Shown here: one piece after another, positions 11,802 to 23,624 of the stretch | Layout of the letters: every line of letters starts with the position of its first letter | How positions within the stretch are numbered: the first letter of the stretch is position 1 | NCBI GenBank assembly: GCA_947396885.1 | Contig: OX377205.1 | Location: 65,258,969-65,322,968 of the forward strand | DNA: 64,000 nt | Reading direction: 5' to 3' | Source of the DNA: Heligmosomoides polygyrus polygyrus | Lineage: Eukaryota; Nematoda; Chromadorea; Rhabditida; Heligmosomidae | Notes under the pieces: model-generated | Told to the model about the DNA's origin: nothing | Seen by the model: the letters and a program-made list of their open reading frames with translations, nothing else | Database searches by the model: none | Position numbers and translations under genes: made by a program

Positions 11802-12345
11802 ATTCGCGCAGCTGTTCACACCCAGGTCCCAGCTGTTTCACCTTCGGAACTATACACATCGCTTTTGATGGCGCCTTATAGAAAAGGGCTTCGAGCTTCT
11901 GACACATCTCACTAATCTCGACATTTATGGTCAACAGCGCTTAAAAAGTCCCCTATACGCCATTGCTTAATGCTGCTAAAGTCGATGGAGATCAGGAGTG
12001 AGCCGATGGTCGACGTTAATCAACTCCCTTGTCTATGCACCATCCTACTTTTTCGGGATATCGTGACGACAATTTGACGATGTGTTGGGTGAATGCAATA
12101 TCATCCACATCCGGACAGTCGGAGGAAGCGACGGAACTGATTTCCACCATAATCGATTCATTGTTGGGACCCGTGTGTCCAACCAGGTCCCCATCCCTCG
12201 CGTGGACGAAGTGGCACCGAACTTGTACAAGGATACATGGCGAATGAGTTAATGCGATGGGCTCCCCTCAGTCCACGACCAGTTCAAAACGTGTTGTTCG
12301 CTATAGCCTTCTAAAAACTACCGGATCTGCCGAAACTACATCCAG
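11802..12345. other. No gene seen
   Basis: Short overlapping frames on both strands (12029-12247 plus and 12045-12230 minus), with no recognisable domain. Confidence 0.35.
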
Positions 12346-12480
12346 GGCCAGATTCATCCACCGCTTACCGGGGGTGAAAATACCTCCAAACCTGGTGCTA
12401 ATGAATGTCATATCAGGGGGTTTGGCGGTATTCTCACCGTCAGAGAACGGTAAGCGGTTGACGAATCTGGCCCCAGAAGG
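12340..12480. repeat. Hairpin MITE, family GGGCC-ATTCATC, copy 1
   Basis: The segment is nearly a full palindrome. The left arm begins GGGCCAGATTCATCCACCGC at about 12347, and the right arm read backwards begins GGGGCCAGATTCGTCAACCG. The arms go on pairing past CTTACC and a GAAAATACC/GAGAATACC block. The element is about 130 bp with a small loop. The outer sequence is shared with the hairpin at 14.24-14.43 kb. Confidence 0.65.
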
Positions 12481-14235
12481 TGTCAAGATTTTTTTCACCT
12501 GATGGAAAGGGTTTGTTCAGAATCTATAACCCTTAAGCTGTAAAAAAGGAGCTCACCCGCTCTTCGCGGCATGTATCGCACATTGAACAACCTAGAAGAC
12601 TCATTATCTTGTCAAACTCGGGAGAGGTAAAAAAGATGAATGTCGGCTTTGATGATCTCTTTTTGGGATGAGTCACGTATCTTTCCACAGGTCATCGCTG
12701 ACACGCCTTGAACGCATATTTCATCTAAATAATGGCGTCTGGCGCACATCAGACAGTGGATAGGTTAGTGTTGCACCTAGCCCGGACAAGCTGGCTGCAG
12801 TTTCTCGAGACAACGCAGGAAATGACTTTTGATGAGATCGCGATCCCTAGCCGAAGCTGATCCATGATGCGCGACGCCAGCTCCTGCCTGCTGCAGGCAA
12901 CCAAAAATTGTCCATATCGCTCTTGTGACCCAGGGATCTCGGCCTCTTTAACGGCCATATTCTCCTGAGTAAATGTTGTGGAAAAGTGAATGTTTCAATG
13001 AAGGCTTGATAGGCTTGATTATCTCATTAATTCTGTGTAACCTAGAGAGCGGAGATATCGTCCCCAGGTACTTACAGTGCGAATTTTAACGGTACTTGTC
13101 TGTCGTACCCATTCTTAAGAATACTGCCGCCGTCCCTCAAATGGCTGTCGATATCTCTGCAGAAGCTAATGAGAAGTATTACCGATGAAGGACTCTCGAC
13201 AGTTGACAACAAGCTCTCTGCCCTGCATATGCTCGACTGCTGTGGCGCTATGCGTCTACGAAGAGTGGAAAATTGTACCGGATCACCTTCGAACCTTAAG
13301 CCACATTCTGCGCACTTCTGAACTATCTATTTATGGTCTAAGATCTCAAGGCGGGTTCTTGCACCTACTTTGAGATCTTACGTGCATAAGGATGTAAGCT
13401 CGGCACCACTAACGGGTGAACTGCGCCTTCCAAAATCTGCTTGAGGAGAACGGTAGTTCCATTGATTGAGATCATAAGTGACAAGCACGTGCGACTCCAC
13501 GAACCATCACGGTTGCCCGTGATGACTGCGGTAGCAGAACCGGGGATATCGCTCTCGACATGGTCACCGCCCTTCGTGGGTGGACGTGGGGGCTTCACAA
13601 GATCATCTCTATCTGAAGTCGTTGAGGGAAAACCAGCGGTGACCGGGAGGCTTAGCAACCTCTTCAAATTTCCGCACGTAAGCACCAGTTGAAGAGCAGG
13701 AGTGGTGTAGCTAGAGTGGCCCTATCATGGGGGCGTGTTCCAGAGGTGGATAGTGATTCTGCGAAGAAGACCAATTCTCGCGAACAGCTCGCTTCACGAG
13801 CACCATCTGCACGCCCAGCATCACCTTCCTCGATCTGAAATGTAAAGCATCAGTACCAAGATATTCCAACCACAGCAATTTGGGTATTAAACAGGTTCAT
13901 TGTCTATAAGTTGACCAGATTCTCAGCCTTCAAACGACTTCCACCAACTACCATCTGCTGCCCTACCGACCGCTAGCGTACACGAGAAGGTACTGGAAAC
14001 GTCTCAATTCGTATACGTCGCTTGTCTCGTTCACTCGATATTCGTCAGGATAGGCGAAAAATATGTGCACAGCTCTCGTTTGTCATAAAGAGGTAGGGAC
14101 CAACACTGGACTACAGTTTTGTATCACCACTTCACTGATGTCTAACAGCTGTGAAAAATATAGTCACATTTTAAAACATCCCTCCTCCTTCTGAACATGG
14201 CCCTTTCGACTTCAAAATGCAGTCTACCGCGGCGT
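12481..14235. other. No gene seen
   Basis: Frames of 60-106 codons overlap on both strands (for example 13365-13685 minus against 13441-13692 plus). No domains, RNA genes or terminal repeats were recognised. Confidence 0.35.
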
Positions 14236-14239
14236 GCAT

Positions 14240-14432
14240 GTACTCCAGGGCTGGATTCATCAACGACTTACAGAGATTTGACAGATAAAATGCAGCGGAA
14301 ACTCCTGAAAAACGCGAGTCAACGCGATTTATCAACAAGTGATATGGTGAAATATTGGCGTTATCAGGATTTTCCACTGCAATTTCTCTGTCAAATCTCT
14401 GTAAGTCGTTGATGGATCCGGCCCCAGGACGG
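14240..14432. repeat. Hairpin MITE, same family as 12.34 kb, copy 2
   Basis: A palindrome of about 185 bp. The left arm has GGCTGGATTCATCAACGACT followed by TACAGAGATTTGACAG; the right arm reversed has GGCCGGATCCATCAACGACT followed by the same TACAGAGATTTGACAG. Its ends match those of the 12.34 kb hairpin while the centres differ, so both belong to one non-autonomous family. Confidence 0.65.
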
Positions 14433-14639
14433 TTTCCACCCTTTTCCATGAAAGCCTGATCTTTATCGCGTCACCTAGACCGCATAGCTAAAAACACTGC
14501 TTGCTCAACCAGAAGTACGACGGCTTAGAAGCCTCCAAACGCCTGGTTTAGCAAGCATGGAGGCTTCCCGAGAATAGCACATCTCAACCGTCTTATCTTC
14601 GTTAGGCCTTCTTACCTTCGTTGCAGTAATAAACTGGTC

Positions 14640-14960
14640 TTACATAAAGGACAAAGGATAAAGGACGGCATTTATCGATCCCTTTGGGAGTGTGCCACGA
14701 AGTCTACTTCTACGGGATGCCGTGTAAGCGATTTGAAGGCGCGCTTGGCCATACAATGACTTACGGTGGCTAACCGATGAACACGTCAGCGCTTTATCCT
14801 TCCCAGACGAGTCTGGAACCAATTAACCGACCCCGGAGGGATGGAAGGCTTGGACGGCAGGTGGGAAGTCCGAAACAGGAATCTGTTATTGGGTGCATGC
14901 GATATCCGGCACCTCCTTCGACTGCACTACACGCGCCCTTGGTCTTACATACTATATGAA
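14640..14960 (-). repeat. SINE-like repeat, third family, copy 1
   Basis: Read on the minus strand this repeats a unit also seen at about 42.9-43.15 kb (minus), 57.6-57.75 kb (plus) and 61.37-61.65 kb (plus). Shared landmarks in order are a GYGCAGT segment, a GTGCACCC block, a TCTGGGAAGGATAA block, a CATCGGTTRGCCAC block, TGTATGRCCAA, and a closing GTGGCRCAYYCC motif. The GCGCAGT start may be a decayed A box, but I could not fold a tRNA, so the tRNA origin is only suggested. Confidence 0.55.
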
Positions 14961-15469
14961 ATAGAATAGTAGGATATGGTAGGGTAAAACATTCTCTATG
15001 AAGCCTGTCCATCCTCTATCGCGTACACTCGATCTACGCTTCGCAGTGTCTGTTCTCCATATGGTGAAAAACATATGAACCGTCAAATAAAAACACAGGT
15101 GCATTCTCCTTTTTCATATAGGATCACAAGAATCCCAATCCGAAGTGTTTAACCTGCAGAACCATAAACGAAATTAATCGATGCCGATCTTCAGGTCACT
15201 ACTGTTTACCGTCCGACGGCAAATATTTAGTAGTCGACCGATTCCTGTGGTAAATCTCTCTACCCTTTCCCCGTCCCACTCCTTTACAGGCAAACTGAGC
15301 AACACATAAATATGTGCACGCTTGCTGCAAGTATCCTGTGACACGTTCTGTGAATCTGGACGCATTTGCACGACGTCTTTGTTACATCCTCTGAAACCAA
15401 CGCGTGTTGGATGGTGTAAGCGACGTGTTCTGAACTCCGATTCACGTTAGGGTACCCCCATGACCTGAT

Positions 15470-15605
15470 GTATCACGACATACGTTGAACGTCTGGGACA
15501 CGTCTTACGAGTCCCGACGCACGATGAACGTCTATGACACGCCTTCCGAAATCCGACGCACATTCTATGACGCCTGCGACACGTCTTCTGAATCTCGGCA
15601 CTCGA
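15470..15605. repeat. Degenerate minisatellite, unit about 45-50 bp, about 3 copies
   Basis: Units are recognisable by the recurring series GACGCAC, GAACGTCTATGACACG, then CTTCCGAAATC or CTTACGAGTCC. Three imperfect copies run from 15475 to 15600. Weaker fragments of the same motif (GACACGTTCTGTGAATCTGG) occur upstream at about 15342 and 15425. Confidence 0.55.
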
Positions 15606-15870
15606 TACATGATTCCATTCATACCCTGACGCGGGGCCAGCCTGATATTTCATAGACATGCATGATTGACAGCCAAGGCAATAAAATCGCTGACAATCGC
15701 CCATAGTTAAGCTTAAAGGAGCCGGCAGGCATACGCCGCAGCGTCCTACGCGACCTTTGGCTTTGCCCTCGCCTTCCTGTGACCGGCTACGTGACAGTAC
15801 CTGAATTGTATATAGTAGGATAGATGAGCTGCACGAACTGATTCATAATCTCTAACACTTTTGATTTGAT

Positions 15871-16087
15871 TTATAATGGTATATGTCGTGTAGGTGAGCA
15901 GCATTGGTAGGTGGAAACGCCTAAACTAATCAGATGGCATTGAATGGGCATGCCGTTCAGAGAGGGCGTATTCAGTCGGTACCGTGATGGGCTGGCATGT
16001 GTCCGGGCTGTGCTCTGTTTGGTTATTATTGGTTGGCGCGCTCCCACCTACCAATGCTGCTCACCTACGCGACATGTACCTTTATAA
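15871..16087. repeat. Hairpin MITE of about 217 bp
   Basis: The left arm 15871-15920 and right arm about 16035-16087 are inverted copies over roughly 45 bp. Both carry TCGYGTAGGTGAGCAGCATT followed by GGTAGGTGG, and both outer edges read TTATAA-GGTAYATG. The 115-bp centre has no coding capacity. The structure would form a strong hairpin. Confidence 0.7.
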
Positions 16088-16089
16088 TT

Positions 16090-18645
16090 TTTTTCAGGGT
16101 GTAGTGTAGCCACCCGTGTTCTCCTCGGGTCTTTCAGGAGCAGAAGAATCACAAGTTCTAGTCCATGTCACGGTTAATAAAGATGTACCGTTTCCCAAGA
16201 GACTGTGTAGGTGCCTAAAAGACCAGCCTAGTCCCATCATTTAACGTCGTGAGCAAACCTGATGCAGAACGATTACAGGAAAGGTCACTTTTAATTGCAG
16301 TGCAGCCTGTAGAGTCTGACATAAAAAGCGGTGCTGCTCCATGTTGAGAAGCGCATGATTTGGAATCACGTGGTATTGTAGTCTCATCCCTCTGCAGTAC
16401 TCGGAACCGTGCACAGATTCGCCTCTGTATCGAATTCAGCTTAATCCTTGACTCCGCCGGTACAGCAACAGCGCCCTTGCATTCGCCCACTCGTCAGCTT
16501 CTGCAGATGCTTCCCAACGTCCAAGATCATTTTGATTTCCAGAAGCTGATTTGGATGTAAACGGTCCTCTCGCTCCTATCTTATCAAGGAAAGCAATTCC
16601 ACAGTGGCGCGCTAACACATACTTCTTCTGAAACACTGTTCTTTCTGTCTTCCTCCTCCATAGAAAATGCTGCTCTTTTTGAAAATCACTAAGGCATCAA
16701 TAAGGAATGCTTAGTAATAATACGACATGGCTACTCAAGACCTGACACCATCTGCTGCTAACTTTTAGCGCTGCGCGGTTCTCATTTCAAAGTTTTCTAT
16801 GATTGTCTGACGTCTTGTCTTGGCTTTCTGGTGCCAGCGGAGAAAGTATGAGTAATTGAGTTGATCGTTTGATGTGCTGCACTGCTTAGTTTTCTGAACG
16901 CTAAGATGTTTTAGAGACTGCTTTCCCTGTTGTCATGTTTTGGACAATGGGGCAATCGTGGTTCGATGCTGATATGAAGGATAGCCAATCAGTAACAAAT
17001 GAACGACAAAAGCTGTAGGATTAGTCTAAGGTTTAAGGGTAATCCTGCTACGCGCTAGTGAACAGTCAAGTGCCTGGAAATTCAATAAATTTCTGCACGC
17101 ATTTTTTCGTATTTCTGTACGCACCCTGCAGAATATATGGCTATGGGCTTGGCCGTTAAAGTTCGTCCGACACGTTGAACGGTGAACAGGCTTTTTTAGC
17201 ATTCCGCGGAATCCAGCTGGTTACGGCTTTCGCACTGAATGTCCTTGAAAGATATTAGGTGGCCGGTTCATCTACTGACGAGCTGCGAGACCGCCTCAGA
17301 TCTCTGAACGCGTTTTGCTCTCTGAGGACGCAGGCTTCTGACGGGTACGTCGGCACCAGCTGCCGATGCACTCTTCAGTATGGCTCTTCCGCAGTAGCTC
17401 AAGCCGCTTTGCACAAGTTCGGTTCGCTCTGGTGCGCTAGCGCAGGGCAGGGTGTCAAGTAGCCGGACGTTCTTCGTCCTCCCCACCACACTCTACGCGC
17501 TTTTGAATTCCTCGTGAGCCACTCGTTTTCTTCCCCTACCAGCTTCTGCACTGCATCCAGGCTAAACTGACTTTGAGTTCTAGATATACGCGGCCGTATT
17601 CGAGATTCGTTCTGCCTTAGAAGAAACACCATTGGAATCTCTTCCATTCAACATTCTTGCAACGCATTGTGTACCACTTTAAGCCCCCTTCCCCCAATGC
17701 CCGCGGTAGTAAATGAATCAAAATTGGAGAGGCGCTGCCTAGCCGGTCCGGAAGCATCATAAAACGACTTCTAACTGCTATTTGCTATTTCCAAGGACAT
17801 CGCTGCATTATCAGCACGTCCCGAACAACGTCCACAGAACACAGCTCCAGGATGGCTAGTAGGAGCATAGGTACTGCAGACACGTCACTATGACCACTAT
17901 GGCCCCTGCCCCTATGGACAGCTCCACTCTGTACCAGGTCTGGTCGAAGGTTCTCGCCGTTTTCGACTTCTTATTCTAAATGCTCATAACTTTGTCCAAT
18001 GCCGACCATTTTAAGTAGAGCAAGAACTATTGCCCTTGACATAGCTCTGCCGAAGACGGCCACTGGTAACAATCTTCCAGTTGCGGAAAAAAGGACGCTT
18101 AGAACTGGTAAGCTGTCCAAAAACATTTTTTTACATCCTCTTGTGCACGGTGAGAATTCACCTGCACCTCCGTGAGCTTTCTGGGAAATTTGGGAAGACA
18201 ACTACGTGAGATTGGCTTGTTCTGTTCCACGCCCTACAGAAGTCGCACGGATAATATTCACGACGTGTTATTGAAAGTTGTCATTTAGACGAGTTGTAAC
18301 ACTTTATTTTTTCGAGCAGAAAACCTTGGCGACAGGTTTTCACACTTTGTTTCAGTTCTCATCAGCAATTTTTGTTTTAATCTACTAACTTGCTTCCTGA
18401 ATTCATTAAGAACTACGCCAGCAAAAGATCATGAAATACAGAAAAAACTATCTTTTGAAATTTATCTAGAAGCTTCACGATGGTCTGAGGAGGCTAGATT
18501 TTTTCCAATTCCAAACCCATTTTTCATTCTTCCCCATCATGCGCTCATTATAGCACAGTAGGATAACTACTACTTTGAAAAATTCTTTTCCACTAAAGAA
18601 GCAAACTAACAAGGGGAGACTGCTAACTTGCAGTGAGCGTTTGCT
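16090..18645. other. No gene seen
   Basis: A 2.5 kb stretch with only short, mutually overlapping frames on both strands. I found no family motifs, phase-consistent exons, tRNA folds or terminal inverted repeats. Confidence 0.35.
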
Positions 18646-18905
18646 ATGCAGTGTTTACAGGATGTAGGGTCTCGTGTGGGTAGTCCAAGACCGTAGTTAA
18701 TTTTCTCTGGATGCTCTTTTGTGGTTGAAAAAGACGTGCTAAAACGTGAGCGCGAAGTTCATCACGTCCTGCTGCCACTCAACCGAATGTGGCCGGTTGG
18801 CGCAGCAGACAGAGATGTCACTTCTCGGGCGCATCGACGGATTTTGTGGTTCGGTCCCCAGTGTCCCCTGAGTTTTTTCACGATCACACGAGTCAATTTG
18901 CACAC
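18645..18905 (+). repeat. tRNA-derived SINE, second family, left copy of an inverted pair
   Basis: The right-hand part contains an A-box-like TGGCCGGTTGGCGCA and a B-box-like GGTTCGGTCCC, spaced as in a tRNA with a long variable arm. The 5' part runs back to GTTTACAGGATGTAGG. The reverse complement of 19205-19440 matches this segment almost throughout, so the two are members of one family in opposite orientation about 300 bp apart. Confidence 0.6.
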
Positions 18906-19204
18906 GATTAATGTTTTTAGCGAGTAGATATAGCCGTTTTGAGCTCTTATTTGGAGCTCTTTCCCCTTTCAATGGATCGTATTTGCACTGTCATATCAGC
19001 AACGATGCCGTAAATGCACACACACACCTTCACAGGATAGATCACGCAATTGGTTCGATTCCGGAAAATACCTAACACTAAAATGTCTTTTTCACCCGAA
19101 CTTGCTACACAAATGAAAACACAGAAGGACTATGTTTACCTACTAAAAGCTCTTGTCGTGTACAAATTGACCTCTGTCATCACGCAAGCACGTTATAATA
19201 ACGA

Positions 19205-19440
19205 ATCTATGTGTGCAAAAAGTTAGGCGACACCGGGGAACGAACCAAAGCTCACTCGGTGCGCCCAAGAGGCGTCCCAATGCGCTAACTGGCTACATTC
19301 GGTGGGTGGCAGCAAGGCACGGTGAACTTCGCGCTCACGTTTCCGCACGCTTTTTTTCGAACACAGAAGAGCGTTCCGAAAAAAATTAACTACGGTTTTG
19401 GACTCCCCACACGGAACCTTACATCCTGTAAACACCGCAC
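19205..19440 (-). repeat. tRNA-derived SINE, second family, right copy of the inverted pair
   Basis: On the minus strand this reads GTTTACAGGATGTAAGG, CGTAGTTAATTTTTTTCGG, then a tRNA-like segment with TAGCCAGTTAGCGCA (A box) and GGTTCGTTCCCC (B box). It mirrors the copy at 18645-18905. Neither copy folds into a clean tRNA. Confidence 0.6.
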
Positions 19441-20584
19441 AGCAAAAGCTCACCGTAATTTTGGATGCTCTTCTTGTAAGGGTTATCGCTGGTATAGACC
19501 AGTCCAGACGCCAGATCATACATTATTGGTTAAGTGAACATCTTTCCCCCTTTTTTGTTTTTGTTTGACATCATCCTGTAGACGTTTATTCTGAGCAAGG
19601 CCGATGTCACAGGGGTGGCGTCGGTACTTGATCAGAATACTTGTTTCCAGGATTCATTTCATAGACCCCTATAACAAGAAAATCGCATACTTCACCTCAA
19701 CCGAAAAGTGAGTAAACCCGTTCAATTTTTGTAGACATCTCATACATTTAAACTGTACTTAAAACTAGATGTCCTCCCCTAGGTACTGATAATAAAACAT
19801 CACATTAAGAAGGGAACTATAAAACCCAAACAAAGGCAGAAACACTCCGAGCACCAAGAGAAGAAAACTGTCGGTCCGAGCCAATAGTCTACTGAAACAG
19901 AGGGATACAGTTCTGCGCACCGAACTACCTACTGTGTTCACAATTCAAAGCCCAAACACTCGTGAATAACTTTAGCTCAAGTGGTCTCACTTTTTAAACC
20001 GTATGCTGCGAACGCCACTCTTGTACAGTTTGATCGTAAATAAGCAAAGTTTACACAAACCTCCTCACAAACTTACATTTCCGAATCACATATTCGAATC
20101 TGGACCGTATTCGCACCGTTCATTGGTGTAATTGAGAATATCATGTGGTCGCCTCTGTCAGTGAAACTAGTCGGATCCAGCGAATGTCCGTTCAGAGTCG
20201 GGGCTTGGCCAAGTCGCAACCCACCCCAACACCGCGCTTGCCACTGGAACAACACACATACCGCTCAGATACTGCTAGATCGTTTACTCTCTCGAAAACA
20301 ACGAAAAGATGTGAACAAGCTTACGGTCCCTCCTTCTGGCTTCACGCTGCATACATGGAGGAACAGGAAGTAGGCGTATTGTCCGCCATCAGGAAAAGGC
20401 GTAGGAGTGTGAAAGAACTAAAAAAAAATGCTATGAGAAGCAACAAGATCACCTTGAACCTCAACGAGAGGAATATAACGAAGATCGGTTTCAACCAAAA
20501 ATTTTGCACTGAGGGTAGGACTGGCATTCCCCACCCGATGACCCTGATCAACGCATATGCTGGAATGACCTGTTGGTATTGGTA

Positions 20585-20817
20585 TAGGTATTCGAACTAC
20601 TTTCATTCGAATTTAAATAATCTAATATTTCAAATATTCGAAGATCGCGTTCTTCGAACGCATTCGAATTTGAATATTTAAAAAATCGCTTCTTCGAATC
20701 TACTCGAGTTCGTAATATTCGTGAGATTGCGTTTCTCGACTGTGTTCGTATTCGATACTCGAAAATTTTCGGCATTCGAAACGATCGCACATTCAATATT
20801 TCCCAGGAAGCCAAAAT
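20585..20817. repeat. TTCGAA-rich AT tract
   Basis: Variants of ATTCGAA/TTCGAAT recur many times with irregular spacing, separated by AT-rich sequence. The motif resumes at 22105-22140, directly on the far side of the mariner. The transposon appears to have inserted into the tract and split it. Confidence 0.6.
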
Positions 20818-22104
20818 TATTAGGTTGTAACGAAATAAATGGCACCGAACCATTGTAAATTTAAACAGTTAATATCTCGGCTTGTAGGCAAGTCTATTAA
20901 TCGAAATAAAAACCTTCTGATTCTACACATCTTAGCCAACGTGACACAAGCTTTTTTATCCCAGTAGCATAAAAATCAGAAGTTCTGGAATTGACGAAAT
21001 CTTCGAAGGCACTTTCGGCATCCTGTTGGTATTTGAATATTTTCCCTACCAAGAAGTCGCCAAGATGCTTGAAGAAATGATAGTCTGTTGGGGAGAGGTC
21101 GGGAGAAAACGGAGGATGTGGTAGAGTTTCAATGCTCAGCTCATTCAATTTCTGAAACGTCATTCGTGCTACATGGGGGCGAGCATTGTCGTGCAGAAGG
21201 AGAACTCGCCTTCGGTTTACCAAGGCCGGCCGTATATCCTTCAACTTTTTCGTCATTTCTTCAATTTCAATGCAGTACTTCTCTGCCGTGATGGATTCAC
21301 CGGGAGGGAGGAAGCTGTGGTGAATAATTCCCAGCGAACACCACCATACTGTCACCATTACTTTCTTTTGGTGCAATTCCGGCTTCGCAAAAACCTTGGG
21401 GCTCTCATCGCTGTCCACCCACTGTGCCGATCGTCGCCTGTTGTCGTACGTTATCCATTTCTCGTCACAGGTTATGATGCGATCAAGGAATGGGTCCGTT
21501 TCGTTCCGTAGAAGCAGTGCGGACGAGATCTCATATCGTCGGTTACCTTGCTCCTCAGACAGCTCGTGAGGCACCTATCTTTCCAGCTTTTTGGCCTTTC
21601 CAATTTCCTTCAGATGCCGGGCAGCTCTGTTGTGACTGACGCCAAGAACCTTCGCTATCTCTCTGGTATCTTTGTGTGGATCCTCCTCTACCACATCTCT
21701 CAGCTTGTCCTCATCAACATCACTATGCCTCCCACGACCTTCATGTTCTTCCAAGCTCTCATCTCCATTCCGGAACTTCTGATACCAACGATACGCCGTC
21801 CGAATTGTGGAACATCCTTGACCGAATGCGGCGTTGATCTTCTCGTCCGCCTCCTTAGCTGTAGTGCCCAGCTTGAATTCATACAAGTAAATGCCTCGGA
21901 TTACCCTTTTGTCCATCTGCAAAAAAGTCAATAAAACTCTAAAATTTTCCCACTTTTACATAGAAAATTTGGTACTCACCGGTAGAGCAAAGTTTGCGCT
22001 TCTAAATGATATGCCACATGTTACGGTTTGTTCTTGATCAAACGCGTAAAGACGCGCCAAAAAATGGCGCGAGCCAGTGCCATTTAATTCGTTACAACCT
22101 AATA
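20818..22104 (-). mobile_element. mariner element, 1283 bp, with near-perfect inverted repeats
   Basis: The element is 20820-22102, flanked by TA on both sides (20818-20819 and 22103-22104). The terminal inverted repeats begin TTAGGTTGTAACGAA and match at 24 of 25 positions (AAATAAATGGCA against TTAAATGGCA after the shared start). The TTAGGTTG terminus and the transposase sequence point to the cecropia-type mariner group, the group that includes the source of human SETMAR. Good termini and a nearly open frame suggest fairly recent activity. Confidence 0.9.
20897..21931 (-). pseudogene. mariner (DD34D) transposase with one in-frame amber codon
   Basis: The frame is open from ATG 21931 (or the more typical MDKRV start at 21916) to 20897 except for a single TAG at 21575-21577. 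Landmarks are an N-terminal HTH with YEFKLGTTAKEADEKIN, the WYQKFRNGDESLEEHEGRGR linker, catalytic ITCDEKWITYDN (Asp 1), LLLHDNARPHVAR (Asp 2) and SPDLSPTDYHFFKH (Asp 3). Asp 2 and Asp 3 are 34 residues apart. The amber replaces the Trp of the strongly conserved WVPHEL linker motif; the next residues read VPHEL. One TGG-to-TAG substitution therefore explains the break. Predicted length without it is about 339 residues, normal for the family. Confidence 0.9.
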
Positions 22105-22472
22105 TTATAGTATTCGAAAAGTCTCATTCGAATACTAAACCATGATTTAATTATCCAATCAGAACCCAACTGTGAAGTTTTGAAAATGATAATCCAAACG
22201 GATTGTTTCATAGAAGTTTTCGAGCAAGTAGTAAGCCGCCAATTTTTAAAATGGACGTTTCGCAAATGCTAGAACAAGCTTCTTCGAAAGCTTGTAGAGA
22301 TTTGCGGAGATTGTGTATCGTTAAATTTGCTTGAAAATCCTAGCCTACCATATCATACTACCCAATTATCAATTACACCACAAGCTAGGACACAACTGAA
22401 AAATAATGGTAATCATAGAAAAACAAAAGTAGAATATTTACTGACACGTCTCGGTTTCCTACGTTTGATGTC

Positions 22473-22520
22473 GTCTTGAGTCGCGAACCCACAGAGGTCT
22501 TGAGTCGAAAACCCACAGAG
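22473..22520. repeat. 24-bp tandem duplication
   Basis: Two adjacent copies of a 24-bp unit (GTCTTGAGTCG, then CGAACCCACAGAG or AAAACCCACAGAG) differ at two positions. Confidence 0.7.
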
Positions 22521-23624
22521 AATGAAGAAATACTGGGTTGGATATAAACAGGCCAGTACTTCCTCGTGGTCAGCTGAGACATACACCGACTTTGTCGAAT
22601 GTTTGTCTTTGACTCTTGTTTATTGTTATTGCGTAGGCCAAACGCAGAGGAAATTGCCTCTTCTAGATTCCCCACGGTGGGGTGTGTTTTAGGCGCGGGC
22701 AAAATTTTTTGTACAACATGGGATGCTGCTGAATTCTGAATTCAGACGCTCGCGGTGCGTACGTGGCGCGTTGTTTGGATCATTCGTTGCGCGATGTCGA
22801 TTTCACGTCTTCGGAATCCGGTCGCTCAGAAACGGACGCAATTGTCTTTGTGCCATGCAGGAAGAGTCTCGGACGCATCCTCTACAAGGACGACATTGCC
22901 TCATACTTAATCACAGAAGGCGGAAATAAACAAAAATAAAAACCACAATGCAGTTAAGGGCAGACGGAAGGGCGGAAGACTGAAAATGATATAGAATGCG
23001 GGCTGATAGTGAGGAAGACAGCGTTCGTTATTCAAAGCAATCCACTAGATCCATCAAGGGCCATTAAGGAGAGGTAATCGAGAATGTAGAAAAGAATTTT
23101 GAAACTATATAGTTGACTTATTCGAAAAAAGACAGAATGGGCCTGGCCGACGGGGACATGATGAACGCCGACTGCCTAGCTCAAGTGGAGAGGCTTCAGT
23201 GGAACGAATTCTGATCGACGATGTTACAGAATGGAGAACTCTAACGAATAATGTGTTGAGCAGTGCTTAGCAGAAGTGTGCGGACATTTTTCTTTTGTTG
23301 GAAAAAGCGGAAGACGAAAGGCGGGACAGAAGAGCTCAAAAATGGCCGGACCAGTTTCAAGAATGATAATATTAGAATAGTCGAAAAGTTCCTTCACATC
23401 TGTGTGGAGGAGAGCTTTTTTGATTGATGACGCAATTAGTGTTCTGAATAAAACTAGTGTTGAACGGTGACCGTAGTTCCTCCTTCTGGTGCAAACCAAG
23501 CGGAACAACAAACGGAACAGATGGACTAAAGACGGCCAATAATCGGAATCCGGAAAAAGGAAATGGAAGCACCATTTCTAAGGTAAAGCCTCGCGTAAGG
23601 AGCACGAAAGTCAACGGCACTGCC

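Noticed and set aside
13555..13648. Further GGTCACC inverted pair (TGGTCACCGC and GCGGTGACCG)
   Set aside because: Pairing stops after about 10 bases, which is expected by chance.
15470..15605. CRISPR-like array of regularly spaced repeats
   Set aside because: Units are adjacent and degenerate with no unique spacers; this is a minisatellite in a eukaryotic genome.
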